Positions 48,480-59,401 are shown, numbered from the stretch's first letter. The stretch is DNA of 64,000 nucleotides from 'Nostoc azollae' 0708 (GCF_000196515.1 NC_014248.1:5274001-5338000), one strand, 5' to 3'. Notes: generated from the letters alone by a model not told the origin. Numbers and translations: made by a program.

Positions 48480-49292
48480 TTGAGAATGACCATTTCTATC
48501 AAAGATAATTTAACTTGGTTGCAAGTCCAGCGTTACTGGGAACTGCTGCACGTCTTGGTAGTGCGGACTCTCAAAGTGCGTTATCGTGGTTCATTCTTGG
48601 GTGTTTATTGGTCGCTGCTGAACCCATTAATTATGACTGGGCTTTACACTGCCATTTTTGGAGCCACCTTCTCATCCTATTATGGTCACTCAATCCTCAA
48701 CTACGTATTAGCAGCATTTACAGGATTGGTAGTAATCAATTTCTTCTCAGCTTCCACATCCCAAGCGTTGATGAGTGTAGTAGGTAATGGAGCATTATTA
48801 AATAAAATCTGTCTGCCAGTCAGTGTTTTCCCTGTAGCTATGGTAGCAGCGAATATATTTCAGTTTTCCGTTGGGGCATTTCCGTTACTAGCATTGATGA
48901 CTTTAGTTAATTCCAAAAGTCCAGTCAATGTCCTAGCATTGCTATTTCCATTTTTGGCATTAATTCTAGTTTCCACTGGCATTGGATTTTTAGTCAGTGC
49001 TTTGTATGTATTTTTTAGAGATTTACCTTACTTTTATGAGTTACTTGTCTTTGTGATTTGGATCAGCAGCCCTATCTTTTATCCAGCAGCAATCGTACCA
49101 AAGCAAGTCAAACCATTCCTTAGTTTAAATCCCCTCTCCCCCATAATTGAAAGTCTCCGTCAAATTACATTATCAGGAGCACCACCAGATTTAGGTTTAA
49201 TTTGGGGCGCTTTACTTAGTGGCATAATTATTTTGTCGTTAGGATGGACTTGTTTTCATCTGTGGCGACATCAGTTTATGGATTTACTGTAA
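48480..49292 (+). CDS. Polysaccharide ABC exporter permease (Wzm type)
   Basis: 270 residues, ABC-2 membrane domain with six hydrophobic segments. The N-terminal VRTLKVRYRGSFLGVYWSLL and C-terminal LSLNPLSPIIESLRQ are characteristic of O-antigen or teichoic-acid exporter permeases. It forms a transporter with the ATPase that starts directly after its stop. Exports lipid-linked glycan to the periplasm. Start could be ATG 48480 or 48486. Confidence 0.88.
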   Translation: MRMTISIKDNLTWLQVQRYWELLHVLVVRTLKVRYRGSFLGVYWSLLNPLIMTGLYTAIFGATFSSYYGHSILNYVLAAFTGLVVINFFSASTSQALMSVVGNGALLNKICLPVSVFPVAMVAANIFQFSVGAFPLLALMTLVNSKSPVNVLALLFPFLALILVSTGIGFLVSALYVFFRDLPYFYELLVFVIWISSPIFYPAAIVPKQVKPFLSLNPLSPIIESLRQITLSGAPPDLGLIWGALLSGIIILSLGWTCFHLWRHQFMDLL

Positions 49293-50024
49293 ATGGAAGT
49301 TATTCGGCTGGATCAGGTTGCACTGTGGCGACGTACACAAGAAGAATTTTCTTATGATTTAAAGAAAACTATGCTTTCTATTTTAGAAGGTAAATATCGC
49401 CAGCCCGCCAAAAAATTAGTTTTAGGTACTGTTGATTTAGTAGTTGCTCAAGGCGAGAAGATAGGTATAATAGGTGCTAATGGTTCTGGTAAATCCACCC
49501 TTTTAAAGATAATTTCCGGTATTTTACAACCTACTAGTGGAACTGTAAGAGTACGTGGTCACGTAGCTCCTTTGATTGAACTAGGAGCAGGGTTTGATTC
49601 AGAAATTTCTGTCATGGATAATATACTGCTTTATGGTGTATTGCTGGGCTTTTCTAGGACTGAGATGAAAGAAAGAGCGCAGTCTATTTTGGAGTTTGCA
49701 GAATTGGAGGATTATGCTTTAGTTCCAGTTAAGGGTTTATCTTCAGGTATGGTCGCACGTTTGGGTTTTGCCATTGCCACAGATGTGCAGCCGGATATTT
49801 TGATTTTAGATGAGGTGTTATCGGTGGGAGATGAAAGTTTTAAGAATAAGTGCAAGCAAAGGATGGATAAGTTTTGGGATGATAATGCAACTGTTTTGGT
49901 TGTCTCTCACGATTTAGAATTTGTCAAACAATCTTGTCATCGGGCAATTTGGATAAATAAGGGAAAAATAATATTTTCTGGTAATGCTGCCCAAACTGTT
50001 GATTATTATTTGAATAGTTTGTAA
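49293..50024 (+). CDS. Polysaccharide ABC exporter ATPase (Wzt type)
   Basis: 243 residues. Walker A GANGSGKSTLL near residue 69, signature LSSGMVARLGFA near residue 150, Walker B DILILDEVLSVGD, and the switch His in VVSHDLEF. The early HVAPLIELGAGFD loop is typical of glycan exporters (Wzt/TagH). It lacks the C-terminal carbohydrate-binding domain of long Wzt proteins. The start codon follows the permease stop with no gap, so the two are translationally coupled. Confidence 0.92.
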   Translation: MEVIRLDQVALWRRTQEEFSYDLKKTMLSILEGKYRQPAKKLVLGTVDLVVAQGEKIGIIGANGSGKSTLLKIISGILQPTSGTVRVRGHVAPLIELGAGFDSEISVMDNILLYGVLLGFSRTEMKERAQSILEFAELEDYALVPVKGLSSGMVARLGFAIATDVQPDILILDEVLSVGDESFKNKCKQRMDKFWDDNATVLVVSHDLEFVKQSCHRAIWINKGKIIFSGNAAQTVDYYLNSL

Positions 50025-50088
50025 AATTACGAAAATCACCAGATATAAAAAAGATTAGATAAAATGCAAATATAAAGGTAGAAATTTA

Positions 50089-51381
50089 ATGGATTTACAG
50101 GGAATTAATGTATTAGTAGATGGATATAACCTAGAAATGATCCAAGGGACAGGAATAAAAACCTACGGTTTCACCTTAGTTAAGGCTCTGATTGCTCTAG
50201 AAGCAAATGTAGATTTATTATGTAGTCGTTATACTAATAGTTATAATAGTGATTTACTTTTAAATGAAGCTTTATTTTTCGACATACAAAAATCTAATAG
50301 TAGCAATTTAGAAATTAAGAGTATTATTAGTGCTGCTATTCAAGGATTTTATCAAGCCAAAGAAGTGCAAGTTAGTGATTTTGTCATCAAACGAGATGCC
50401 GACTATATTTTTGAGTATTTAGCTAGTTCAGGAAAAATATTCAATATTTCTAATTGTTATAGAACAGCCAATAATTTATATAAACATTTTCACTTACAAA
50501 CCAGAGTAAACATTAAAAAGAAAATTGATATCTGGCATGTTACTTATCCAATTCCTATTAAAGTAAATGCTGCCAGAAAAATTACAACTATTCATGATTT
50601 AATTCCGTTAAAACTTCCTTATACTACTTTAGATGATAAAAAATGTTTTTTTAATTTAATCAAGGATGCAATTAAAAATTCCGAGATTATTCTAACGGTT
50701 TCAGAAAGTACAAAAAATGATATCTTACATTGTTTTGATGTTAATCCAGATAAAATTTATGTGACATATCAACCAATAATTGATAATTCACATTTGGTTG
50801 AAAACCATACAACAGAAACTAAGTTAAAAAAGTATAAACTTAAAAATAAACAATATATTCTATTTGTAGGAACTATAGAACCTAAAAAAAATATAGGCCG
50901 ATTAATAGATGCATATAGTGGTTTAGATACTGATATGCAGCTAGTTATTGTTGGCAAAAAAGGATGGTTATGGGAAGATGAAATCGGTAAATTAGAAGCA
51001 GTATTTGGTAAAGATTTTAGCAGGGAAATTAAGTTATTGGAATATGTAGAGAAAAAAGATTTATTATATCTCTATAATGGTGCTTTTTGTTTTGTTTTTC
51101 CATCTTTGTACGAAGGATTTGGTTTACCACCTCTAGAGGCTATGTCTTTGGGATGTCCTGTTGTAACCTCTAATGTAGCTTCTTTACCAGAAGTTTGTGG
51201 AAATGCTGCTCTTTATGTAGATCCTTTCGATTCAGATGAAATTAGACTGGGAATTGAGAAGTTGATAAATAATCCTCAAATACAAAACCAACTTATAGAA
51301 GCTGGCAAAGAAAGAGTAAAACTATTTAGTATGGAAAATTATGCAAATAAACTTTATGAAGCTTATACAAAAGTAATCTAA
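50089..51381 (+). CDS. Family 4 glycosyltransferase
   Basis: 430 residues. [14 protein letters not shown] near 165, [20 protein letters not shown] near 265, and [20 protein letters not shown] near 345 with the E-x7-E motif, followed by [11 protein letters not shown]. Retaining GT-B enzyme of mannosyl- or rhamnosyl-transferase type. It lies 64 bp after the exporter ATPase gene. Codon use is AT-richer than in the housekeeping genes, as is common for transferred glycan genes. Confidence 0.88.
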   Translation: MDLQGINVLVDGYNLEMIQGTGIKTYGFTLVKALIALEANVDLLCSRYTNSYNSDLLLNEALFFDIQKSNSSNLEIKSIISAAIQGFYQAKEVQVSDFVIKRDADYIFEYLASSGKIFNISNCYRTANNLYKHFHLQTRVNIKKKIDIWHVTYPIPIKVNAARKITTIHDLIPLKLPYTTLDDKKCFFNLIKDAIKNSEIILTVSESTKNDILHCFDVNPDKIYVTYQPIIDNSHLVENHTTETKLKKYKLKNKQYILFVGTIEPKKNIGRLIDAYSGLDTDMQLVIVGKKGWLWEDEIGKLEAVFGKDFSREIKLLEYVEKKDLLYLYNGAFCFVFPSLYEGFGLPPLEAMSLGCPVVTSNVASLPEVCGNAALYVDPFDSDEIRLGIEKLINNPQIQNQLIEAGKERVKLFSMENYANKLYEAYTKVI

Positions 51382-51429
51382 GCATTTTGCTGATTGTAGC
51401 TAACTGAATCCTTACACCTGGTCAAAAAT

Positions 51430-52680
51430 ATGACTTTTCCAATCAATGATAAATACTGGATAAATACAGTATATTTTTTACAACAAAGAATTCAAGACGG
51501 AGATAAAATCATAGCACCAACTGAATTTGAAGAAAAATTAACAAATGTTATATACTATTCCTTAACCGGAGAGCATTCATGTGATGATTTTCAGTGGGTC
51601 ATTATCCATAAGGGTATGATGGAAAATATAGAATATGCTTTTCTAGATAAAATTTTAGATAAATATTTTCCAATTTTTGCTAATGAAGTTTTCGTCATAT
51701 TTACTAATCACACTTATATGCCTAAATTAGACAGTAACTATATTCATCTAGAATTTTTTTGGGAAAAAATTAAATTGATGAAAAGCATATATAGTAAATT
51801 GCAATCAAGGTTAGAAAAAGATTCTGCTAACAACAACATTTATTTCAACATAAAAGATGTTAGCTCATTGACACGGAAAGAATTAGAATTAAATAGCCGT
51901 AAAATGTCCCAGACAGTGTATTTAGGTAATGAGATGATTTTATGTCGAGTTTTAACTAAATATATGTGCTACGTTAATTCTCAAGACATGAGTTTGACTC
52001 CTCACCTTTGTCTTAATGGATACTGGGAATCTTGGATTACTCAAGCAATGGTTCGTGTTCTTGAAAGAGGTTTTTATTGTCTCGATATTGGTGCAAATTG
52101 CGGATATTATTCGCTAATTATGGCTGATGTTGTAGCTGAATCAGGTCGGATTGTAGCCGTTGAAGCCAATCCAAGATTAGCTACTCTTGTAGAGCGAAGC
52201 TTAGTTGTTAATGGTTTTAAAAGAAATTCTAAGGTTTTGAAAAAAGCTGTTTCAGATACAAATGGGACAAAAGTCAATCTTGTACTTCCTGAAGGTGGTT
52301 ATTTAGGTGATGCAACAATATCTAGACCAGCTGACCTACCAGGAGATAGTATAGTGGAAGTTGAGACAGTAACAGTTGATGAATTAACTCAAGATTGGCC
52401 ACGTGTTGATTTGATTAAAATAGATGCTGAAGGATCAGAAGAAGCTATTTGGCGTGGGATGCAGCAGACCATAAAAAGAAATAAAAATATAATTATAATT
52501 ATGGAGTTTTGTAGTTATCGCAACTATGATCCTAAATCATTTTTAGAAGATATACAGGCAGCAGGATTTATAGTTCAATATATAGATATTGACTCACAAA
52601 TAAAATCCTTGACTGTTGAAGATTACCTGACAGCACGTTCTGGTGAACATTGGGATTTATATTTACAGCGAAGAAAATAA
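51430..52680 (+). CDS. FkbM-family methyltransferase
   Basis: 416 residues. An N-terminal region of about 200 residues of unknown function precedes the methyltransferase domain: FYCLDIGANCGYYSLIMA (SAM loop) near 220, VAVEANPRLA, DLIKIDAEGSEEAIWRGM near 330, and IIIMEF. Likely methylates a sugar of the exported glycan. Same strand and cluster as the exporter and GT4 genes. Confidence 0.85.
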   Translation: MTFPINDKYWINTVYFLQQRIQDGDKIIAPTEFEEKLTNVIYYSLTGEHSCDDFQWVIIHKGMMENIEYAFLDKILDKYFPIFANEVFVIFTNHTYMPKLDSNYIHLEFFWEKIKLMKSIYSKLQSRLEKDSANNNIYFNIKDVSSLTRKELELNSRKMSQTVYLGNEMILCRVLTKYMCYVNSQDMSLTPHLCLNGYWESWITQAMVRVLERGFYCLDIGANCGYYSLIMADVVAESGRIVAVEANPRLATLVERSLVVNGFKRNSKVLKKAVSDTNGTKVNLVLPEGGYLGDATISRPADLPGDSIVEVETVTVDELTQDWPRVDLIKIDAEGSEEAIWRGMQQTIKRNKNIIIIMEFCSYRNYDPKSFLEDIQAAGFIVQYIDIDSQIKSLTVEDYLTARSGEHWDLYLQRRK

Positions 52681-53279
52681 GTTTTGATTTTTCAAGTTTC
52701 AGGGTTTAGGGGATAAAGTGTGGCTAACGCCACACTACGTCATCATCATAAATAGCTATAGCCCAGAAACTATTGAAAAATGAAGTTTCCATTTCCATCG
52801 GCTTTAATCAAGATAGAAGAACGAAAGGCTATCTTACCTATAAATTTTTTCACCGTTTAGACATACCTTGATAAGAAGCATTTTGCCACCAACAAGGCTT
52901 TGCTACAATATCATCAAAAAGGTATAACTAAACAGTCTCCTTTACCTGATTTCTACATAAGTGATCATCATGAGGCATATCTTGCACCTCTCCGTACAAA
53001 CCCAAGCAACCTAAAAATATGGGTGATAAGACCACCTTATTTCTATTGGTTTCTATGGGTAAGTCAAGGGTTTTGCTAAAATACATACTCTGTAATTTAA
53101 TTCCGTCAGTTTTTGTTGGTGCAAGATGTGAGCGCCCAAGGGGCGCGATTACACGCCCGCAATAAATGAAAGAAACACAGTTAACAAGACTTCTACGACT
53201 AATAACTTATACACTGAAAAAGTATCATGACAGTCAAAGCCGTTATTACACTAGTACAGTATTCGTCCGAATGTGAGCG
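52681..53279. other. Intergenic before the IS110 element
   Basis: A perfect 7-bp hairpin gtgtggc/gccacac lies at 52718-52735 after the methyltransferase gene. The stretch 52781-53095 has protein-like text in short frames but nothing I recognise. A gcgccc/gggcgc hairpin lies near 53131-53146, and 53127-53178 resembles 33471-33525. Confidence 0.4.
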
Positions 53280-53390
53280 TGGTTCTGGGTGTTATTGGCA
53301 ATGGTATTGGTGAAGTAGTTAAAGCTACTATCCCTTTTAGGAGACTAGATTTACTTGCCCACCCAGGCATGGTACACCCAATTTAAATCA
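53280..53390 (+). ncRNA. Possible IS110 bridge RNA region
   Basis: The noncoding segment just before the IS110 transposase can fold. A closing stem tgggtgt/acaccca (53286-53292 with 53374-53380) encloses a hairpin agtag/ctact (53314-53318 with 53325-53329). IS110 elements encode a structured guide (bridge) RNA in a noncoding end, in many members 5' of the transposase. Placement and folding fit; loop complementarity to the target was not tested. Confidence 0.35.
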
Positions 53391-53418
53391 GCGATGCAAT
53401 CAATGCTGCCCTTGTGCC

Positions 53419-54804
53419 ATGAGCAACTATAAAAAGCCGAAAAAACAAGATTTGGATATGAATTTACTATCCCAAATCAACTCGAATGCGGCAGGAATAG
53501 ATATTGGTGCTGATAGGCATTGGGTAAGTGTGCCTGTGGGGAGGGATGAGGAAAATATACGCAGTTTTGCTTGTTTTACTGGCGACCTCTATGCAATGGC
53601 AGAATGGTTAAAGCAGTGCAGTGTTGAGACCGTGGCAATGGAATCTACAGGGGTTTATTGGATACCTGTATTCCAGATTTTGGAGAGTCGTGGTTTTGAC
53701 GTTAAACTCGTCAATGCTCACTATGTTAAAACTGTACCGGGTCGCAAAACCGATGTATTAGATTGTCAGTGGCTACAACAATTACATACTTACGGTTTAC
53801 TGTCCGGCTCATTCCGTCCCGAAGACCAAATATGTAAGCTTCGCAGTTACATACGTCAAAGGGATAATCTGATTAAAAGTGACTCCATCCATGTACAGAG
53901 GATGCAAAAAGCGTTAATATAGATGAATATACAATTACATTGCTTCATCAATGATATTACAGGCACTACTGGCCTGAGCATTATTAGAGAAATTGTATCT
54001 GGGGAACGAAACCCAGTAAAATTGGCCAGTTTGAAGGATGGGCGTATTAAAGCCAGCTTGGAAGAAATAGCTGCTTCTTTAACTGGAGACTATCGTTCAG
54101 AATTAGTTTTTATCCTTGAGCAAGAATTACAACTTTACGAGTTTTATCAAGCTCAAATCCAAAAGTGCGATAACCAAATTGAGCAATGTTTGGCTTCATT
54201 TACTGATAAAGTTGATGTTGAAAAAAAGCCTTTAGCTAAACCCAAGCGTCGGGGGAAAAAGCAACCAGGTAATGCACCACAGTTTGATTTACGTACACAT
54301 TTATATCGCATCAGTGGTGTAGATTTTACTGCTGTTGATGGTTTGGGTGCTTTAACTGTACTGGTACTGCTTTCTGAAGTTGGTTTAGATCCAAAACGCT
54401 TCAAGAGTGTTAAGCACTTTACCTCTTGGTTAGGCCTATGTCCTGGTAGTCGTGTTACTGGCGGTAAAGTTAAAAGTTCCAAAACTCGCCCTATTGCCAG
54501 TCGCAGCGCGACTGCTTTTCGCATGGCGGCACAAACTCTATGTCGCAGTCATTCTGCTTTGGGTGCATATTACCGTCGTATGCAATCACGAATGGGCGCC
54601 CTCAAGGCCATTACTGCTACCGCTCATAAATTGGCACGTATTTTTTATCGCCTTTGGACATCTGGCGAACACTATACTGACCATGGTATTGATGCTTACG
54701 AACAACAGTATCGAGACCGGATACTTAAAAACCTGAAGATAAAAGCTCAAGCTTTTGGCTTAGAACTCATCCCTATTTCTGACTCAACGCAATGTGTTTC
54801 TTAG
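53419..54804 (+). pseudogene. IS110-family transposase with one stop
   Basis: N-terminal DEDD RuvC-like domain: AAGIDIGADRHWVSVPVG (first Asp), VAMESTGVYWIPVF (Glu), KTVPGRKTDVLDCQWLQQL (DxxD). The C-terminal Tnp_20 domain has YRISGVDFTAVDGLGALTVL, FTSWLGLCPGSRVTGGKV and the Ser region RSATAFRMAAQTL. About 461 residues in one frame, interrupted only by a TAG at 53920 after QKALI. A single substitution thus separates it from an intact gene. It splits the glycan cluster between FkbM and GT4 genes. Confidence 0.9.
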
Positions 54805-54897
54805 GAGTTTAAAGAGAGATGTCAATTCATACCGCACTTAATTTTCCCACATTATAACTTATAGTTCCAGCATTTTGACAAAGAAAAGCATTACTTA

Positions 54898-55992
54898 ATG
54901 AACAGAGTAAATAATTCCTTCTCTAATCAATTAATAATAAATTTATCTATTATCTTCTCTCAACCAACCGGCATCAGCAACTATGCTCTAAATTTATTTC
55001 CCTATTTACAATCTCTCCAACCTACCCTATTAACAGCGCAAAAATATTCTGAATTCAACTGCTACCCAGTCCCAAATGATCTTACTCCTGCTGACGGTAT
55101 TAAAGGACATTTACGCCGGCTAATGTGGACACAATTTCAACTGCCAAAGATATATAAAAACTTTAAATCTCAACTTTTATTTTCCCCCATACCAGAAGCA
55201 CCTCTTTACAGTAACTGTCGTTTTATCATCATGTCTCATGACATGATACCATTACACTTTCCCAAACCATTTTCACCGCTAACACCATACCACCGTTACT
55301 ATACTCCCCAAGTGTTTAAGGAAGCACAACATATTATTTGTAACTCAGAAGCAACCGCTAAAGACATCACCGAATTTTACCAAATACCCACCAGTAAAAT
55401 CACACCTATTCTCCTAGCACACAATCGCACTCACTTCCGTTGTCTGAACCTACCCACCAGTAATTACTTCCTATACATCGGTCGTCAAGACCCTTACAAA
55501 AACTTGCAGCGACTCATCAGTTCCTTTGCTGCGCTACCTAATAAGGGAGATTATGAACTATGGTTAGCAGGTCCCACTGATAAACGTTACACCCCATTAT
55601 TGCAAGCGCAAGTTGAAGAACTGGGTATCACTCATCGTGTCAAATTCCTCAACTACGTACCTTACAGTGAACTACCAACAATCATAAATCAAGCAGTTGC
55701 TCTCGTTTTTCCGAGTTTGTGGGAAGGGTTTGGTTTTCCTGTCCTGGAAGCAATGGCTTGTGGAACTCCCGTTATTACCTCTAATCTTTCTTCACTTCCC
55801 GAAGTAGCTGGTGATGCTGCTATTCTCATTAATCCTCATAACACAGGGGAAATCACAGAAGCAATGCAAGCAATTATCAATGATTCAGGAATGAGAAAAC
55901 AACTTTGTCAAAAAGGCATAGAGAGAGCAAATTTGTTTAGCTGGGAAAAAACCGGACTTGCTACAGCAGAAGTTTTAAAACAATATTTCTGA
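54898..55992 (+). CDS. Family 4 glycosyltransferase
   Basis: 364 residues. N-terminal [32 protein letters not shown], then [20 protein letters not shown] near 200 and [20 protein letters not shown] near 275 with the E-x7-E motif. GT-B fold, retaining. It continues the glycan cluster beyond the IS110 insertion and may have lost its original promoter context. Confidence 0.88.
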   Translation: MNRVNNSFSNQLIINLSIIFSQPTGISNYALNLFPYLQSLQPTLLTAQKYSEFNCYPVPNDLTPADGIKGHLRRLMWTQFQLPKIYKNFKSQLLFSPIPEAPLYSNCRFIIMSHDMIPLHFPKPFSPLTPYHRYYTPQVFKEAQHIICNSEATAKDITEFYQIPTSKITPILLAHNRTHFRCLNLPTSNYFLYIGRQDPYKNLQRLISSFAALPNKGDYELWLAGPTDKRYTPLLQAQVEELGITHRVKFLNYVPYSELPTIINQAVALVFPSLWEGFGFPVLEAMACGTPVITSNLSSLPEVAGDAAILINPHNTGEITEAMQAIINDSGMRKQLCQKGIERANLFSWEKTGLATAEVLKQYF

Positions 55993-56054
55993 ACATACAA
56001 TAGATGAAAATAAACTCAAATGAAACCTAGGACTTTGATTTGAAAGCGCACAAT

Positions 56055-56792
56055 TTATGATTGCCAAAACTGGAAACTTATACCAGTATTAGCCACAACT
56101 ACCGCTGCGGCAAAATTATCTGCTGGTACTAACTCCTGCAAACTCCAATCTCCAGGTAGAAGTAATTGAGCAGGTGCTGTTGGTGTCAAATAAACCTCAA
56201 TTTTTTCCAGTTGAACTAAACCATCTCCAGTAGCTTTTAAATAAGCTTCTTTGCAAGTCCAGTAACGAAAAAATACTTGTTGTTTTTGTTCATTGGAAAG
56301 AAATTTGATTACTTCATATTCACTTGGTAAAAAGAACCTTTTGGCAAGATTTTCTAAATCTGACATAGGGCGAAGATATTCCAAATCTACCCCTATTAAT
56401 CTTTGATAACTCACACCACATAAACCCAAATCTTGAGAGTGAGATAGATTAAATAACAGCCCACTATCAGCAAACTTAGCTGCTAAAATTGGCTTACCAC
56501 GCTGTTGATATTCAAACTCTACCTGTGCAGGTTCTACACCTAAATAGCTTCCTAAAATAGTGCGAAGACTACCACGACCAGCAATAAAACGCTGACTATG
56601 TTCAGGAAAATAAAACCGTTCAGCACGACTAATTTCATCACTAGATAATGATTCACGAAACAATTGTAATTGTGATTCCGGTTGAATCAGGTCTATTTTC
56701 CAGATATGTACATCATCTGACGACAAAATCAAATTTGTGGGAGCAGGTAGCCAAAAATGATTAAATGTATTCACAGGTAATTGAACATTCAA
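56055..56792 (-). CDS. Sfp/HetI-type 4'-phosphopantetheinyl transferase
   Basis: Transfers phosphopantetheine from CoA to carrier proteins of fatty acid, polyketide or nonribosomal synthases; in Anabaena this class (HetI) serves heterocyst glycolipid synthesis. Motifs: RFIAGRGSLRTIL, LLFNLSHSQDLGL, IGVDLEYLRPM (metal-binding Asp and Glu) and YWTCKEAYLKATGDG (W-x3-KEA-x-K). The open frame extends upstream to 56867 inside the hydrolase gene. I favour the TTG at 56792, which overlaps the hydrolase TGA and gives about 245 residues, the family length. No het genes adjoin. Confidence 0.85.
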   Translation of the reverse strand: MNVQLPVNTFNHFWLPAPTNLILSSDDVHIWKIDLIQPESQLQLFRESLSSDEISRAERFYFPEHSQRFIAGRGSLRTILGSYLGVEPAQVEFEYQQRGKPILAAKFADSGLLFNLSHSQDLGLCGVSYQRLIGVDLEYLRPMSDLENLAKRFFLPSEYEVIKFLSNEQKQQVFFRYWTCKEAYLKATGDGLVQLEKIEVYLTPTAPAQLLLPGDWSLQELVPADNFAAAVVVANTGISFQFWQS

Positions 56793-57853
56793 AATGAGGA
56801 TACTAGCTCTAGTTTGTCTCTTTGTTTTTCCTCGATCCACTGTAAAATACGATTCCAAGCCCACCATTGATCAGGATCTTGATTTTGATATTGGCATTTC
56901 TTACTGCTCACATAACCAACATGACCACCATAGCGAGTGAGTAGTAAATCTATGCTTGGATTTTGGGAACTGGCAATTTTTAAATCAGGAACAATACCGG
57001 GATGAAATAAAGGATCATCCGCAGCATAAAGAACTAAAGTTGGTTTTTGTAACTGAGGTAAAATATTTAACCCATTGGTGGCTTCATAATATTCTCCCAC
57101 AGATGAAAAACCCAAACGCCCTATTACTAATTCTTCATCAAATCCCCAAATGCTGTTAGCACGTTCAATAGCTGCTGCATCAAAATGGCCGGGATGATGT
57201 TCATGTATTTTCCAGGCTAGTTTTTTTAATTGTCCAGCAATACGGGGTTCTACGTACTTACCAAAGGGTGTTGTTACTAAATAGGTAAGGGATCGCAAGG
57301 AATCTAAACTCGGACAAATTACCGCCCCACCAGCAACATCAATCCCTTTAATTCCTAAATCTACAGCGGCTTTTATGCCCCACAGAGCCAGTTGACCGCC
57401 CAAAGAGTACCCCGTCAACCAAAATTTATTTGGACAGCCCATTTTTGCTGCTTCAGCCGCAATTCTCACAAAATCTTCCCCTTCATACAACCCATCAGAA
57501 GTTAACGTTGGGGATAATTCAGCCGTTTTACCATGCGCTCGCCAATCAAATAACACCACAGCGTATCCTTGCGAGTATGCTTTACATCCCATTAACCTCA
57601 AAAACCATTGTTGTTCCAACTCCCCTGTAATGCCATAAGTACCAACAATAGTGCTATGAGCATTTTTAGGAATAGCAACCCAACCGAAAATTGCTACATC
57701 CTGCCCACCAGTAAATATCACTTGCTGATAAAGTGGTTCTGGATAGGGAACGCTAGTTTCCCAGTTACGTCCTGCCTGCAAGGCAGTGTAAGCAGTCATA
57801 GCAACGCCATTTCGTAAGAAATATGGCGGATTGTAGGTAGAGTCATAGACCAT
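56789..57853 (-). CDS. YheT-type alpha/beta hydrolase
   Basis: 354 residues. The nucleophile elbow is GYSLGGQLALWG near residue 145, with LFDWRAHGKTAELSP before it, an acid in LVLYAADDPLFHP near 275 and the His in YGGHVGYVSS near 315. This matches the YheT/ABHD family of predicted esterases. Its stop overlaps the phosphopantetheinyl transferase start, so the pair is an operon. Confidence 0.85.
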   Translation of the reverse strand: MVYDSTYNPPYFLRNGVAMTAYTALQAGRNWETSVPYPEPLYQQVIFTGGQDVAIFGWVAIPKNAHSTIVGTYGITGELEQQWFLRLMGCKAYSQGYAVVLFDWRAHGKTAELSPTLTSDGLYEGEDFVRIAAEAAKMGCPNKFWLTGYSLGGQLALWGIKAAVDLGIKGIDVAGGAVICPSLDSLRSLTYLVTTPFGKYVEPRIAGQLKKLAWKIHEHHPGHFDAAAIERANSIWGFDEELVIGRLGFSSVGEYYEATNGLNILPQLQKPTLVLYAADDPLFHPGIVPDLKIASSQNPSIDLLLTRYGGHVGYVSSKKCQYQNQDPDQWWAWNRILQWIEEKQRDKLELVSSF

Positions 57854-58008
57854 ATATGAAAATTGGTGTAATTTGATCTTGATTTAACAATCCTTTAATC
57901 TTAATATTTATGTTAGATTTAAAATCTTTTTTACAATCCAAATAGTAATCTTTGCATATCACAAAGATTCTTATTTATCCTTAAAGAGAGTAGTCATAAT
58001 TTTTAAGA

Positions 58009-58752
58009 ATGCCGAGGATTCTTGTCATAGACGATGACCCAGCGATTTCAGAACTTGTTGCCGTCAACTTGGAAATGGCTGGCTATGATGTTAGTCAAGC
58101 TGAAGACGGCATCAAAGGTCAGGCGCTGGCCCTCCAGCTACAACCCGACTTGATAATGCTCGATCTCATGTTACCGAGAGTAGACGGGTTTACCATTTGC
58201 CAACGCCTACGTCGGGATGAACGCACCGCAGAAATTCCTGTATTGATGTTGACGGCTTTAAGCCAAACTCAATACAAAGTAGAAGGATTTAATGCGGGTG
58301 CAGATGACTACTTGACCAAACCATTTGAAGTTGAAGAAATGTTAGCGCGGGTGCGGGCTTTATTAAGAAGGACTGACCGTATCCCTCAAGCAGCAAAACA
58401 CAGTGAAATCCTCAACTATGGTTCTCTTACCCTCGTTCCAGAAAGATTTGAGGCCATTTGGTTCGGTGAAACTGTGAAACTGACTCACTTAGAGTTTGAA
58501 CTACTTCATTGTTTGCTTCAACGTCATGGTCAAACAGTTTCTCCCAGCGAAATTCTGCGAGAAGTTTGGGGTTATGACCCTGACGACGACATAGAAACCA
58601 TTCGGGTGCATATTCGCCATCTGCGAACTAAACTCGAACCAGATCCCCGTCATCCTCGCTATATCAAGACTGTTTATGGTGCCGGATACTGTCTAGAGTT
58701 ACCTAGTCTACCACCATCAGCTGAGGGAACTACCGCTACAGTAGTTGAGTAA
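58009..58752 (+). CDS. rpaA: OmpR-type response regulator RpaA
   Basis: 247 residues. Receiver domain with acid pocket DDD (8-10), phospho-Asp at D52 ([13 protein letters not shown]) and Lys near 104 (YLTKPFE). Winged-helix domain with [20 protein letters not shown] and [20 protein letters not shown]. Near identity in text to cyanobacterial RpaA, the clock-output and phycobilisome energy-transfer regulator; RpaB differs. Single gene with its own terminator. Confidence 0.92.
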   Translation: MPRILVIDDDPAISELVAVNLEMAGYDVSQAEDGIKGQALALQLQPDLIMLDLMLPRVDGFTICQRLRRDERTAEIPVLMLTALSQTQYKVEGFNAGADDYLTKPFEVEEMLARVRALLRRTDRIPQAAKHSEILNYGSLTLVPERFEAIWFGETVKLTHLEFELLHCLLQRHGQTVSPSEILREVWGYDPDDDIETIRVHIRHLRTKLEPDPRHPRYIKTVYGAGYCLELPSLPPSAEGTTATVVE

Positions 58753-58782
58753 AACATACTCCCATATCCCTCATTATTAATT

Positions 58783-58809
58783 ATAGGGGTGCATTGATAG
58801 CACCCCTAT
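58783..58809 (+). terminator. rpaA intrinsic terminator
   Basis: Perfect 10-bp stem ataggggtgc/gcacccctat with a 7-nt loop, then TTTTG. It starts 31 bp after the rpaA stop. Confidence 0.88.
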
Positions 58810-58855
58810 TTTGTAGCGCAGGGTATGAACAATCTGAGTAATTGATATTTGTACT

Positions 58856-59401
58856 TTATCTTTTTCCTAATTTCCAATTTCCTCCACCAGGTAACTGAGC
58901 TAAATAATCATCAATTACTGCTGGTAATTCCTGAGGTGAATAATCATAACTTAATTTCAATAACTCCTGGGTTTGATCGATTATCTGTTCTTTCTCTACC
59001 ATTTAAGCAAGTTGAAAAGGAGTATAAACACCATTTAAAACTTCCACACTTGCATCACGAATAGCCCTCTCCATTTCATCTTGAATATAAGTAAACCATT
59101 CATTTTGATTAAAATAATATGATTTTTTATTTTCCTTGAGATTGAGTTTTTCAGTTTCGCTAGTGGAATTACGGATGGAAGCAGCCCAAGAATTTGTTAA
59201 TCGTTTCTCAATTTGATTTTTAATCAAATGAATCAACAACACCTTAACAAAAGCTTGAATATTCCGCAAAATTGCTTGTCTACTCATCCCCTCTAACTCA
59301 TCGACAATAGCCAAGGCCTCTGTATAACGTTGTTCTAAAATACTATTTCTGAGGTCTATTAACTCCTGTGTCATTTGTTTATTAACCTCAAATGTAGTCA
59401 A
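58856..59401 (-). pseudogene. DUF29-family protein with one internal stop
   Basis: The open frame from 59401 encodes 132 residues: LEGMSRQAILRNIQAFVKVL and LIHLIKNQIEKRLTNSWAAS match DUF29, then EWFTYIQDEMERAIRDAS. A TAA at 59003 is followed in the same frame by VEKEQIIDQTQELLKLSYDY and more to 58858, giving about 180 residues in all. So one substitution probably truncates it. The shortened product could still be made. Function of DUF29 is unknown; it is often found near mobile elements. Confidence 0.55.

Noticed and set aside
52781-53095. Possible gene before the IS110 element
   Set aside because: Only short frames with early stops and no motif I can name; described as an unassigned stretch instead.
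56789-56867. Long N-terminal extension of the phosphopantetheinyl transferase
   Set aside because: The 25 extra residues overlap the end of the hydrolase gene and are not family-like; a start at the gene junction fits better.
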